Source: Absidia repens (taxonomy: Eukaryota; Mucoromycota; Mucoromycetes; Mucorales; Cunninghamellaceae). From it: a stretch of DNA of 64,000 nucleotides. The stretch covers positions 1 through 64,000 of the forward strand of contig MCGE01000019.1 of assembly GCA_002105175.1 (NCBI GenBank), in the 5' to 3' direction. Both the position numbers and the translations under genes were made by a program. Shown piece by piece: positions 1-11,109 of the stretch. Under the pieces are notes generated by a model. The model did no database searches. It saw only the letters and a list, made by a program, of their open reading frames with translations, and had not been told where the DNA came from. Within the stretch, counting starts at the first letter, position 1; every line of letters starts with the position of its first letter.

Positions 1-34
1 ACTACTAATACTAATACTAAATACCAACTAGGGA

Positions 35-1515
35 CTAATATTGATAATGTTGTTGATGGTGATGGTTTGGTTCTTCATCGACTCTTGCCAAAGCGGGAGG
101 TTGTGAGGTATAGGAACGCATCGAACCATCGGAAGGATGTCTTGCCAATTCTACTGCACCAGTACCAGAGCCGACGGCCATACCTGCACTTTCCACACTA
201 GCCTGACTACGTTGCGAAGGCGAACGAGGTAGCTTGGCCACCACGGACGCCACCACACCCATAAAGCTTTGCGGCCGCCACCTTGTATTTTGCTCTTGTT
301 GATAATCATTAGAAGCTGACGTTGTGAAGGGAGCCGGATCACCATTGAAGCCACGAGGATCACTAGTGTCACTTAATTGTTGATCTTGTTGCTGATGTCG
401 ACGGCGGTTGTGTACTAAAAGACCAGCGAGACCAAGGGCAGCAACGCAACCTACACCAAGACCCAAACCAAGACCAAGGCTGGTATTGGTCGACCCATCG
501 TTCTTGACTGATTGCGTTTCCGTATAACCTTCGTTTGGATCCGACCCAGAGGGTGAAGGAGATCCGGTACCAGCAGCAGCAGCAGCAGCAACAGCACCAG
601 TATCACTTGAGGATGGCGTCGATGGTGTTTGATTTTCGGTGGGTTGTTGCTGTTCTGGGTCTGATTGTTGTTCACTGTCAGAAGCCGAGTCGTTAGGATC
701 TTGAACAGCAGGAGTTGGTGTACTGACATTGGCTTCAGAAAATGCATTCACTTGATCTTGTCCGTCCTTGTCGCTGTTTGACGCCTTTGTCGTTGTAACA
801 GCTTTGGCGGTGGTGTGTTTTGGCTCTGGCTTTGTTGTTGGTTTGGGGTGCGTTGTATGTTTCTTGGTTGTTTCAGTTGTCGCTGTTGGTTTGGGGTGGG
901 ACTTTTTCGTCGTTGTTTTAGTATGCTGCACCTTTTTGGTGGTCGTTTTGGGGTGCACGGTCTTCTTGGTTGTCGTTTTTGAATGGACAGCTTTTTTGGT
1001 GGTAGACGCTTTTTGATGATCAGCATGGTGATGAGGTCGTTTGTGTCGAGGCGTGGGGTAAATCCAAACTACTTTCGTCGAGCATTGAACGGTTGTATGA
1101 GGACTAGGGCGGTGAGTGGCGACGGTGGACGAGGTATGGGTCGTAACAGTAGCACTGGCTGTATTGGTGGATGATTTTGGATAAAGTGTTTTTGTGGTAC
1201 AAATGGTCTTCGTTTTTCTGTGGCCATGCTTGTGGTGAGGATGTTTTGTCGTAGTGGATGGCTTTTTGGTCGTGGTGGAAGAATGAGGGTGATGAGTGTG
1301 ATGAGTATGGTGACTAGTAGTCGTTGTAGTCGAGATGGTATGACGAGAAGAGGAAGAAGTAGTGGTATGATGTTGATTGCCATGACCTATAATTAAAAAT
1401 TGAGAGGTTAAATTTGGAAAATATCAGGATGCATAGTTGCAAACTTACCCAAACAAAAGGAAAGTTGAAGGATCACGACGAAGGTGAATAGTAAGGACCG
1501 GTAAGTGATTAGCAT
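35..1515 (-). CDS. Secreted/surface mucin-like single-pass membrane protein (Mid2-like architecture)
   Basis: I do not recognise a specific family. Exons in transcript order are 1515-1449 and 1386-35, joined by a GTAAGT...TATAG intron; the product is about 472 residues. Seen: an N-terminal hydrophobic signal peptide (residues 1-23, starting MLITYRSLLFTF); a long ectodomain rich in Thr, Ser, Lys and His with repeats of the type HPKTTTKK and runs such as HHTHHTHHPH; only two ectodomain cysteines; an Asp/Gln/Ser-rich stretch; then a Gly/Leu transmembrane segment (GLGLGLGVGCVAALGLAGLL) followed by the stop-transfer motif HNRRRH and a polar cytoplasmic tail. The layout matches fungal cell-wall stress sensors of the Mid2/Wsc kind, but the WSC cysteine domain is absent. 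The first exon is missed by simple ORF calling because the open frame starts downstream at GTG. A role in wall sensing or adhesion is inference. Confidence 0.7.
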
Positions 1516-2240
1516 CAAAGGAGATGCATTAATAGAGATCAGGTAACAAAAAAGAAAAAGAAAGGGATGGGGAAAGGGGATAAAGAGAGAAGGAAGTAAA
1601 AGAAGAGTGGAAATAAATAAATAAATTAAATTCGAATCAAATAAAAAAATGACGGGGATTCAATGCACGCGGTGCGACATTAAGGCACGATTTCCATCAT
1701 CCAAAATGATCATAGCATTAAAGTTGTACGAGACCTACTGGACGGGAGTGAAAGGGATTGAAAAGGGGAGTTTATTCTATAGGGTAGCAAATGAAGACAA
1801 CACTTTATATACATAATATATATATATATAAATAAACACCATTTGGATAACTATATTTATGTATTATGTATATATATATATATGATTAAAAAGCAGCCCA
1901 TGAATGACAACTGGGTTTCAAGAAGCATCCTATATTTGTCTTACCAAAGCTAAAAACGATCATCTAAAGTCACCCTAAAATTGAATCACTACACCCTCCC
2001 CAAATAAAGAAATAAGAAGGCAAAGACATAGAATATATATATATAAGACAAATAAAGATATATCTTTTTTATTCAATAGAATGAGTATAAGTGAATGGCG
2101 TAAAAACTAAAAAGTAAAAATATATAACAAAATCAACAAAAGGTCATAAATATCAATCTATCATAGTGATTTGTGTGTATGTGAGTGTGTGTGTAGTGGA
2201 GCAAGACGGTAGGGGTTGTAGAAGGGGGGATTGGGTGCAT
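1516..2240. other. Spacer: promoter side of the surface-protein gene and COX4 3' flank
   Basis: No gene seen. The spacer is AT-rich with short (TA)n tracts near 1815, 1867 and 2034. It should hold the upstream region of the surface-protein gene and the COX4 3' untranslated region. Confidence 0.6.
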
Positions 2241-2953
2241 TTAATGATGATGGGCATCTTCAGAGCCAACAAAGTCCATCTTGTACACCGAACCACATTC
2301 AGGGCATCGGTCGTGTTCATGAGACTTGTCCAAAGAGAGCCAGATAGTATCGTGAGATTCGGCAGGGTAACCTGGAGATAATGTAAGTGAGTCGAAATGT
2401 ATCACTAAAAAAAGCAAGAGATAATACTAATGTTATTTCTTACCGGTACAACCAACGAAACGAACGGCATCATGGGATTGGACAACGATAGGGTTCTTGA
2501 CAGTACCCAAGTGAGTCATGTCAAGAGGTTCGAGATCGAACAATTCGCGACCTTCCAACTTGGCGAGCAATTCGTCGCGTTCCAAACCAGTAGCTTGTTC
2601 AATATCAGTGGGCACGGAGCCAGCGGGAGCACCAGGACCGAGGTTCTTGTCAGCAGTTTCAGAAGATACGGCATTAGCTATTTCCCAATAAAATAAGGGT
2701 GAGTATATACATTTTGTTTCATCATTGATATTGTTTTCCGTCAGTCGTCAAATCGTAGGTGCGTTCTCGTCCAAAATAATGGTGATACTATATTTTACAA
2801 ACATTCCCCCCTCCCCCCAATAGTATTTTCCTCCGAATCTATAACATGCTTTAGAAACTTACACAAACGAGCACCGAAGACAGAGAAAGGTCGGACAGCA
2901 GGGCGAGTAGCCATAGGAGCGGCACGAATAGCAGCACGACGAAGAGCGAACAT
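2241..2953 (-). CDS. COX4: Cytochrome c oxidase subunit 4 (yeast COX4 / animal COX5B family), mitochondrial
   Basis: Nuclear-encoded zinc-binding subunit of respiratory complex IV, acting at the mitochondrial inner membrane. Exons 2953-2863, 2677-2444 and 2371-2241 give 151 residues with phases 1 and 1 closing exactly. Seen: an Arg/Ala-rich amphipathic presequence of about 35 residues beginning MFALRRAAIRAAP; the mature start near TADKNLGPGAPAGSVP; the family core TGLERDELLAKLEG and NPIVVQSHDAVRFVGCTG; and the C-terminal zinc ligand block RCPECGSVYKMDFVG, ending in His residues. The length is normal for the family. The opening MFALR is shared with the TUF1 presequence in this window. Intron 1 uses the donor GT/GTAAGT after Leu30. 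Confidence 0.95.
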
Positions 2954-3324
2954 GTTGTTGAATGTAATATAAGAAAGGAAGAAAAAAAAAAAAGAAAAAC
3001 AAAAAGAGGGAGTGAGGGAGGAAAAAACAAAAACAATCAATTTCACCCTGGGGTTTGTTTTTTTCACGGCTGATTTTTTTTTCATGAATTTTAAAATCCG
3101 CATTTTACCTTCTCGCCCAAACCGAAAAAAACACAGTGGAAGAAGGTAATGAGTTTCAAAGTCAACAAAAATCCATGATCTATAAAATTTGTAACCTTTA
3201 TTTGAATGGAATGATAAAACAAGAAAAACACCCACTAGTAGCCTTATATATATAAATGTATATAATAAAGTAAGAGGGAAAGAGAAGGGGAGTGGTATAT
3301 AAGGACGGTTTATTTTTTTGTAAA
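2954..3324. other. Spacer between COX4 and the Rab gene
   Basis: About 370 bp between the COX4 start and the Rab stop, both on the minus strand. It contains A-rich and purine-rich tracts and a short (TA)n block near 3245. Open frames crossing it are composition artefacts. No gene seen. Confidence 0.6.
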
Positions 3325-4418
3325 TTAAAAGAGACCACAGCAGGAAGAGGAATTGTTGTGCGGTTCATCGACAATGTTCATAGCGGGCGCACGTTTTCGA
3401 TCACGAGGTAGGTATTGTTGTCGTTCCAGAATATGTCTTGTCATGTGTAAAAAGATATCATCGATAGTTCCTAATCAAAAACATTGAGAAAAGGAAACGA
3501 GTAAGTCTGCGAGAGATGTCATATAAGTAAAAGTAAAAAAGGAAATCGCTTTACCATCATCTTCTTTGGCAGACGCTTCATATAAGAGAGTATCAGGGCC
3601 AAGAGCAGATGTGACATATTCCCGTGCCTTCGTTTGCGTCACTTCCCGACGTGATTCCAAATCCACCTTGTTCGCTACTACCACCATAACCAATTCGTCG
3701 CCAACCACCCGTTTGAGTTCTAAAAATAAAAAGATATGAATCATGGATGATCACCAGTCAAGTCAGTCAGTTAGTCTTAATATTACCGTAGCACTGTTTT
3801 TTTTTTCTTTTTTCTCGCATTTCCCGAGGCTTACCTTCAACCCAAGAATGAAGTTCTATGAAACTTTCTTCTGATGTGATATCATAAACTAATAAAGCGG
3901 CTTGTGCACCACGATAGTAGAGTTGTGACATGGCCCGAAAACGTTCTACCCACATATCATAAATATATGAAAAGGAATGTCCACTCTTTATAATGCTCTA
4001 TTATCTGCTTACCTTGCCCAGCTGTATCCCAAATTTGAAGACGCACTTTACAGTTATCTACGTTTCTTGTGTATGCAAAATAAAGAGGTAGAGATCAGTA
4101 GTCTATCCTATCACTAAGCCAATGACTTCTTTTTTATTTTTGTTTTTAGATACTAATCTTACAATGTTTTCTTCATGAATGAGGCACCAATAGTGGAAGT
4201 CGAGTTGGGTGCAAAGGTCCTAGAGATGTAACGTACAGCAAGTGAGGTTTTTCCGACGCCTATATTTCAAAAAGAATTAGTATAAGACCCTTCTCTTCAT
4301 TCAAGTAATGTACTTTTCAGTATACATCTCCACTCCTTGACTGTTTTTATTGTAACTTACCTTGACTGCCAAGAATAACTACCTTTGCTTCCATGTTAGA
4401 TGCCCAAGAAGGATTCAT
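3325..4418 (-). CDS. Rab5/Rab22-like small GTPase
   Basis: Small Ras-superfamily GTPase of the Rab5 branch (Rab5, Rab21, Rab22), expected on early endosomes. Six exons (4418-4361, 4259-4163, 4065-4013, 3945-3835, 3719-3555, 3470-3325) give 209 residues. Seen: P-loop GSQGVGKTS; switch I STIGASF, characteristic of the Rab5 branch; switch II WDTAGQERFRAM; RabF-type YYRGAQAALLVYDIT; base-binding ANKVDL; G5 EASAKED; and a C-terminal di-cysteine CCGLF for double geranylgeranylation. All catalytic motifs are intact. The P-loop is split by an intron right after Gln19, and another intron splits the Q/E of the switch II GQE. An in-frame second Met at residue 9 (4394) could be an alternative start. The exact paralogue (Rab5 versus Rab22/31-like) cannot be settled by eye. 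Confidence 0.92.
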
Positions 4419-4513
4419 CTTGTTGTATGATCAATTAACGGTTGTTTATATATGTATTGTATAAAAGTGATAAGACACTAAAAGATAAAAGTGATAAACG
4501 GTGAACGGATTAG

Positions 4514-4544
<31 letters not shown>

Positions 4545-5130
4545 GAAGAAAGAAGGCACTGAAAAAGAAAAAAGTAAAAAATAAAAAAAATAAAAATTCT
4601 TGCGGGGGCGGATTCGTTTGAGGTTCAAAAAAGAAAAGAAAAAAATGGGGACGCTTCGTTATGCCGCCTTCCGCGCCCCCAACTTCCCCCCCCCAAAAAA
4701 AAGACCCTCCCTCCCCCCTTTTTTTTTCCTGCCCCCCACATAAGTATCCTATACAAAAAAGCAGGACACATTGCACAACCCAGATCCCCAAGTCAAACTG
4801 GCCATGATTTGTAAAAAGAATAATACTATCCCTATCCGATAGCGATGAAACAAAGCCACCAATCAAAACAAAAAACATGACTATGTATGTATGTACAAAA
4901 TAAAAGCCACGCACACAAAATTTTGGGTGATCGTTCCTGAAGCTGTTTTATGGTATCCCAGTCCCACCCCTTGCGTATGATATGCAACTCAAAAACTCCG
5001 AAGATAAATCCCGCCCAAACTTTCTAAAAGAAGGAAGACATCAAATAAAAAAAAAGACCACGTAGTTTATTCAAATGACAGATATAATAACGTTAATAAT
5101 GTAAGTAATAATAGATGAGATAATATGATA
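4419..5130. other. Spacer with polypyrimidine/polypurine runs
   Basis: About 710 bp between the Rab start and the formin stop. The Rab-proximal side is dense in A/G and C/T homopolymers (for example near 4513-4531 and 4691-4727), typical of promoters in this window. Long open frames here translate to Phe-rich nonsense. No gene seen. Confidence 0.6.
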
Positions 5131-8100
5131 CTAAACTGTAACCGCCATAATTCCATCAGAGTGACTGACTCCTTTTTTGGTTGACCGTTCCACCCGCCAA
5201 GAATGATCACCACGTTTCAGTCCGGCACGCAGTTCTTGTAATACTTGATCGAATCCATTGTCAGGATGACTTCCTTCTGTTTTCGAAACAGTCCTGATGG
5301 AGGTCCTTGTCAAATTGTTACAGGTTATTGGTGGTTTGTCATGAGGAGTCATGCCAACCGCAGCAGTGGTGGACAATGGTGACGCGATAGCTATTACCTG
5401 ATCAATAGAAATAGATAGCATATATATCATGCATTTAGTTTGCTTGTTTTTTCTTTTTGTTCAATCCTTCAATGATGTTGTTCAACAAACCTTGCTTGTA
5501 TTTTGCTGCCGCCGCAATTCTCTTAGTCTGGCTTGTTCTATTTCCACTTTGACTTTCTAATTAAAAAATACAGTACAAAGTAAATATCATAAACTAGTAA
5601 AGACTGTGGAAAAATAGAAAACTTACTTCGAAGGATGATGAAAATTGCCAGATAATTGAGAAGAACTCTTGTGGTTTCATCAAGGTCGGATCTTCACCAT
5701 AATACATAATCAAATCCTTTAATCGATCTTGAATATTTCTTGCCATGGTTTTCACATTTTCAATAATAGGTTCAGCTTCTACCAAGAATGCCTATAATGT
5801 GATAAAAAGAAAAAGAAACGATAGGTGTTAATTTAGTGGATTATCCTATCATTCTATTTATGTATACTTGTCGTTTCTTCTTTACCTTCATCGACTCTGA
5901 AAACCGGTCCATCTTGAGTAGCATTGGCTTTTGTTGGCAGAGTAGAATAAGTTCGTTCCGAACGCGGCCAAGGTTTCCGTCTAATGTTTTGACCGACGCA
6001 AAAAGAGCAGGTGGAGAGACTATGCAAGGCAAAGAAAAGCATTAACTTTCTTTATTCTTAGTCATGTAACTATGATATGTAATAAACTTACTTTGGGCAG
6101 CAGCATCCAAATGAGATACACCATCCTTGAATGTGGTCACCACTTGTTGGCCTGTTTTCGATAAAAAGAAAACAAGGTAGTGCAGCAATGTCGGCAAATT
6201 GATATCACCTTTACCTTCAGTTTTGGTGTCACCCATCTGTAACAAAACTTGAGGTTTTAGTATTTATTTTGAATTACCCTTTCTTTTCTCTCACTATATT
6301 TACATATTACCTTCAACAATGCATCCAAATGGAATCCAGAAGCATTTCCTCGGATTGTATGGTCATTCAAATGATTTCCAATTGCCAGGATTGTTTTTAA
6401 TATGTGCTTGAAGGAATGACTGTGCCGTAGTTCGTCGATGGCCAATTTCAAAACGTCGAGTTCCTTCAAAAAAATAAAAATAGAAAATGTCAGACAATAC
6501 AATCCATTAGCGAGGTGCTACTTTTTTATCGGGTAGGTAAGTTTGACATACTGGTAAAAGTTCTTGAAGTTCATGATGGAATTTTCTTCGGAAAACCATG
6601 CAATCAATCCGATCAGACAATCGAGGAATATTCATGATCTACAAATGAAAAGAAGACAATGAATATCAATGGTGTTTTTGCCTTGTATGATGGTTTGTTG
6701 GAATTATTATGGAAGTCCTTACCGCCTTGAAGTATTTCTCAGCATTTCCAAGCCCATCACTGTCACCGTCGTAGTCCCGAAGCATTTCAATTTCTTCTTT
6801 GGTTGGAATATATTGTCGAATAGCCATGAGGTTGTCCACATTCAAACGATGATCATCAACGGTCCAGATACTGTCTCGTATTTCCGAATACGACAATTTA
6901 ATCCGAGCAAGCATGATGGCTATGTGAATCAATCGAATAGAGATAAGTAAAAAAAAAAAAAAAATAGAGTATGATAATGTATATATACATTTATATATTT
7001 TGTCGTACCTATATTGTTCGCACGGTTGAATTCAAGCAGAGTCTTCAGAGGTTGTTTTCGTAACTTCGTTGTCCCAATAGGTCCTTGATATTGACTGGAA
7101 GTATGATTTTTGGTGTTTTGCGTCTTTTTGAATAGCTGTTCTAATTCCACAATATCCAATTCCACCAGCTGGTTGTCATGAAGTTGATTGTGCTGCTTAG
7201 GATCTGATGGCCGTCTAACTGATTGTCTATCACAGTTGTTAGTCAGACTGTTCGAAGAAGAGTTGTATGTGCCTTTGTTGTTGATTCTTGATGTTTCTTC
7301 TGCTGAGATTTCTTTCCAAACAGTGTTTTGAATACGCTCCTGAGGAAGCTTGGACCAAAAAAATTGCTAGAGAGGAAAAAAAAAAAAAAACAAGTGAGTT
7401 ATTTAATGCGAGCAAAACGTTCAATAATGGACGATGATTGAAGAAAACGAGAGCCTTACCTTCATTGTTATTTCTGGAATCTGCTTCAAGCGAGATTCAT
7501 CCACGGTCGTTTGTCGGTAAGGTGATGTTTGCATAACATTGATATCGCTAGAGATTGTGCTTGTCGGGGAAGAGGGTGTGTTTTCATGCAGTGATTTCAA
7601 GGAGCAGAAGTTGAGATTCAAAGCCAATGGGTGGAAGTATTTTGATGATCTTGAAGAGCTACGCGTTCTGGATTTTCTTCCCTTGTAGATATTATCAACA
7701 CTCTTCATTGGCGGAGGAGGTGGTGGTGGTGGTATAGGAATCGATGATGTAAAACACGTTGCTCGATCGACTGAAGTGTTTGAATTCATTATGGTAGAAT
7801 GTTGTTGCTGTTGCTGATGATGATATTGCTGTCGCTGCTGTGTAGTAGATGGGGCTTTTTGACATTGCAGTTGATATGTTTCTAAAAGTTTGCTGTCTAG
7901 GTCCTTCACTTTCACCACTAGCTCATTTTTTTCCCTGTGCATGTTGGCGACCATTTCTTGGCTAGCATGTAAAGCTTCCCTGAGCTGATCCACCGTGTTT
8001 CTGAGACATTTCATATCTTCCATAGATGTTGCTGTTTGTGTTGTTTTGTCTATGTATTTGTCCTTTACTAATGTATCTGTAGGCCAACTCCAATCCATAT

Positions 8101-10247
8101 GTTGTATCAACTGCATAAACTGTAAAATCCGTGGTTGGAAATCGTCTGATCAAGAATAAAAGAGGTTCACTTTAATAAAGTCAGATATTTTTTATACGTT
8201 TTATTTGTTTTATAGCAATATCTCTTACCATTTGACTGTACAGAGACCATGTTACAAGCAAATATTTTGATCATACATAATACGTTCTTGGCAAGGCTGA
8301 TATAAAAAAAAAGGAAGGGGGTAATTAGAGATTGACCATAGGCACTGCATTTCCTTTCCTACTATACTTTTTGCTGGATTTCCATTTTTCTTGTCCTGAT
8401 TCCAGTAAAACCAATAGAGTGTTCACTGCCATATCACCCACATCTGAATCACCATCGAAAGATTTGAGAGCGTTGAGAATGGTATCGCCATGCAATTGAC
8501 TAAGGAGAAAAGGGAGACAAATGAATAAGACTATGATCCTTTACTATCTTCGACAAAAGCACCTACTCCCTTTCCACTTTACCTCCATTTATCTTGCGTT
8601 GAATCAAAGTTTCTTTTACCATCAGTCTTGGCTTGACGTTTTACCTTATAAGGGATAGATGTACTTGATCGAATAATCTAGGGAGAGAGAGAGGCGGTAA
8701 GTTGAGGGATCATCTTCAGCAATCATCGTCTCCTTTTCTGGACTACCTTGTATATTCATCTTACCTTGAATAAATCATTAATATCGTGTCTATCACCGCC
8801 ATGTCTGTCCTTTATGGAACGTGTTGTTTCTACGCCTTCTTCACCAGATGAATCACATGCAGCATCAAAGAAGAAAGACAAGGTTCGTGTTTTGCACTTC
8901 CACACCCAAGGATCCACCGAGTCCAGAGCCAGCTGGAAGAAAGAGCGCAAGGGCCACCGTTCTACTTGACGACTTGCCCCATTGTTGCTACCACCACCAT
9001 GAAAACCTTGAAAAAGAGCTTGCCAAGTCCACTGAGACGCCGAACAAAGTACCAATAGAGCTTCGAGAGCTTGACGACAACATGATATGAATAACGTATC
9101 TTGACGCTCCATATTGACGCCACTGTCAATAGCCCCACTAGAGTCAGTCGATGCTTCAACCAACATGCGTGTTCGAAAGGTGAAGGGTGATGGAAAGGTG
9201 CTGAAACCGCTACTTGAATGGACCTGTTCTATTGGGCCTGTAAGTGCCATGGTGCATGTCAGAGCCGTCGTTAAAACCAAAAGTAGATCATATAGAATAC
9301 TAGGCCGCATCACCAGTTGATGTATATCCAACTATGCAGGAATGACAGAATTAAAAAGAAGAAGGTGCAAGTATCAAAAAGTGAAAAAAAAGGAAGTTAA
9401 TATATAATAAGCGTCAAAGCTCCCTACCCAAGGTACCGCCCTCCTTTTTTTCTTCCACGTTTATCTCCATGTCCCACTTACATTACGAGTAATCACAAAT
9501 TCTATGCGCTTGATACATTGTGTTTCTAGTGACGTCCATCTTGAGCAAAATATGGGAAATAAACCAGAACGATAATGAAAGATGAAAAAATTCAGGGTAA
9601 AAATAAAATAAAAAAAATTAGGCGTCAGCGGGATTCTAAAGATCAGCCAACTTACATTTCGGGAAGTTGCAAAATGCCTTTTATTATTACTGACAAGTCG
9701 TCATAATTATAAAACATTGTATCCTTCGCTATGAACATTTTTCTAGCCTTTTGATTTGCTTCCGGAAACGCAGCAACTTTTAACATGATTTGAGTACTAT
9801 TGTAAATAAAAAAAGGAAAAGCAAAAATCAGTTGGCTGAATATGGTTTTTTAGTAATGCACACACTGTATGCATTATGCGCACACTTAGAAAAGATGTTG
9901 ACTACTACGACATTAATATATTGGCACGACCTTTTATTATATTGGTGAGGAGTATATCTTTCATGGAAGGGTATTAGTTCTGTGGCGGTTTCTGAACGAG
10001 GAGAGGAGGTCCGTGTCGTATTATCACTGTTAGGAAAATTAGAGTTAAGAAAGAAGCATGCCTGATTCATATTGTTATTTATTATTGTGTTGAATTTCGA
10101 TACCATCTCCATAGAATGGCGTCGAGTGGCAACTAATCTCGTCAGTGATGGTAACAGCATGACGTCGGGGTTGGAAATATTTCCCATGTCGATAAAAGGC
10201 AGTTCGTTCCTCACGGAATTAAAATTGTCATGATCATTTCCGTTCAT
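5131..10247 (-). CDS. Diaphanous-type formin (FH3-coiled coil-FH1-FH2-DAD)
   Basis: Actin nucleator that caps and elongates filament barbed ends, normally acting downstream of Rho GTPases in polar growth and septation. Seventeen exons: 10247-9931 (donor uncertain), 9796-9656, 9539-9482, 9331-8765, 8677-8583, 8499-8368, 8296-8229, 8145-7460, 7366-7009, 6919-6723, 6638-6552, 6463-6311, 6236-6092, 6019-5886, 5791-5627, 5556-5491, 5397-5131; about 1211 residues. Seen: an armadillo-like N-terminal half (about 110-450); a coiled coil (about 500-545); one short proline run, IPIPPPPPPPP (about 596-606); FH2 starting QFFWSKLP with the core ILAIGNHLN and the motif GFHLDALLK; and a C-terminal DAD-like helix GFDQVLQELRAGLKR. 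FH1 is unusually short. The first exon and its donor (non-consensus GTCGTG at 9930) are the weak points; from exon 2 on the phases all close. Confidence 0.93.
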
Positions 10248-10975
10248 GATCGATTGAAATAACTTGAGTTAGAGAGAGAGAGAGAGAGAAAGAAGGAACG
10301 AAAAAATAAAAGGATATAATGAAAGAGAGAGAGAGAGTCAATTAAAAAGTGGGCGTCAAGTCAATCATCAAGGTATAATGTGTTAGTCGCCAAAGCGCAT
10401 GTTAAATAGATAAATAAAGTATTTTTGCTACACGCGTGGGGTTGACTGTCGGTTCAATTAAATTGCCCCTTCCCCATGACATACTGCAAATCAATGCCAA
10501 GTACTTGTCAGGTCGATCATAGGGACAGTAGTTGTGGCATGGGGGGGTAATATAATATTGTCCAGTTTTAAAATAAGGGGTAGAGGAGTGACATACACTC
10601 TATATCGATGGGACAAAAAAAAAAAAAGGCATCCCATGATTTGTTGCTAGGAGAATCGTTCATAATAAAGCTAAACCCAACCCTCCTTGCCATAAATACT
10701 ATAACCGGATTGATGGCTGAGTCTGCATTAAAGATATTATATAAGTTACCCATATCGTACTTCCTTCCCTTTATCCTTTTTGGAAATCCAATCTCTAACA
10801 TTCTCTATCATCGAAACAGACATACCCACATCTGAATGTATAACACCGAAAAAAAAACAAAAACAAAAAAACAGTAAAATATTATAATATAATAAATCCG
10901 GGTTTTATTATTGTCGAGAATATAAAGTCATTGATAAACGATGATGATAAATGTATGTAATCTAATGTGTGTGTA

Positions 10976-11022
<47 letters not shown>

Positions 11023-11109
11023 AGAGAGGGAGAGAACGGAACATGGGATATATTGCGGACGATAAAATCTAATTTACATATATATGTTTGTATGTCTGTG
11101 TGCAATAGT
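10248..11109. other. Spacer upstream of the formin, with a 41-bp poly(A) tract
   Basis: About 860 bp. It holds (GA)n microsatellites at about 10271-10288 and 10325-10337 and the poly(A) tract listed separately. Both-strand open frames at 10568-10835 overlap each other and look random. No gene seen. Confidence 0.6.
10979..11019. repeat. 41-bp poly(A) homopolymer
   Basis: Uninterrupted A run just past the 3' end of the RNASEH2B gene, which lies on the opposite strand. The exact length is likely to be assembly-dependent. Confidence 0.9.

Noticed and set aside
1069..1383. Minus-strand ORF of 104 codons starting at ATG 1383
   Set aside because: It is the wrong frame of the surface-protein gene; the spliced frame through exon 1515-1449 carries the signal peptide and repeats.
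4446..4914. Phe-rich minus-strand ORFs
   Set aside because: Generated by A/G homopolymer runs in a promoter region.
10568..10835. Overlapping ORFs on both strands
   Set aside because: Near-complete antisense overlap, no motif, AT-rich composition; most likely chance.
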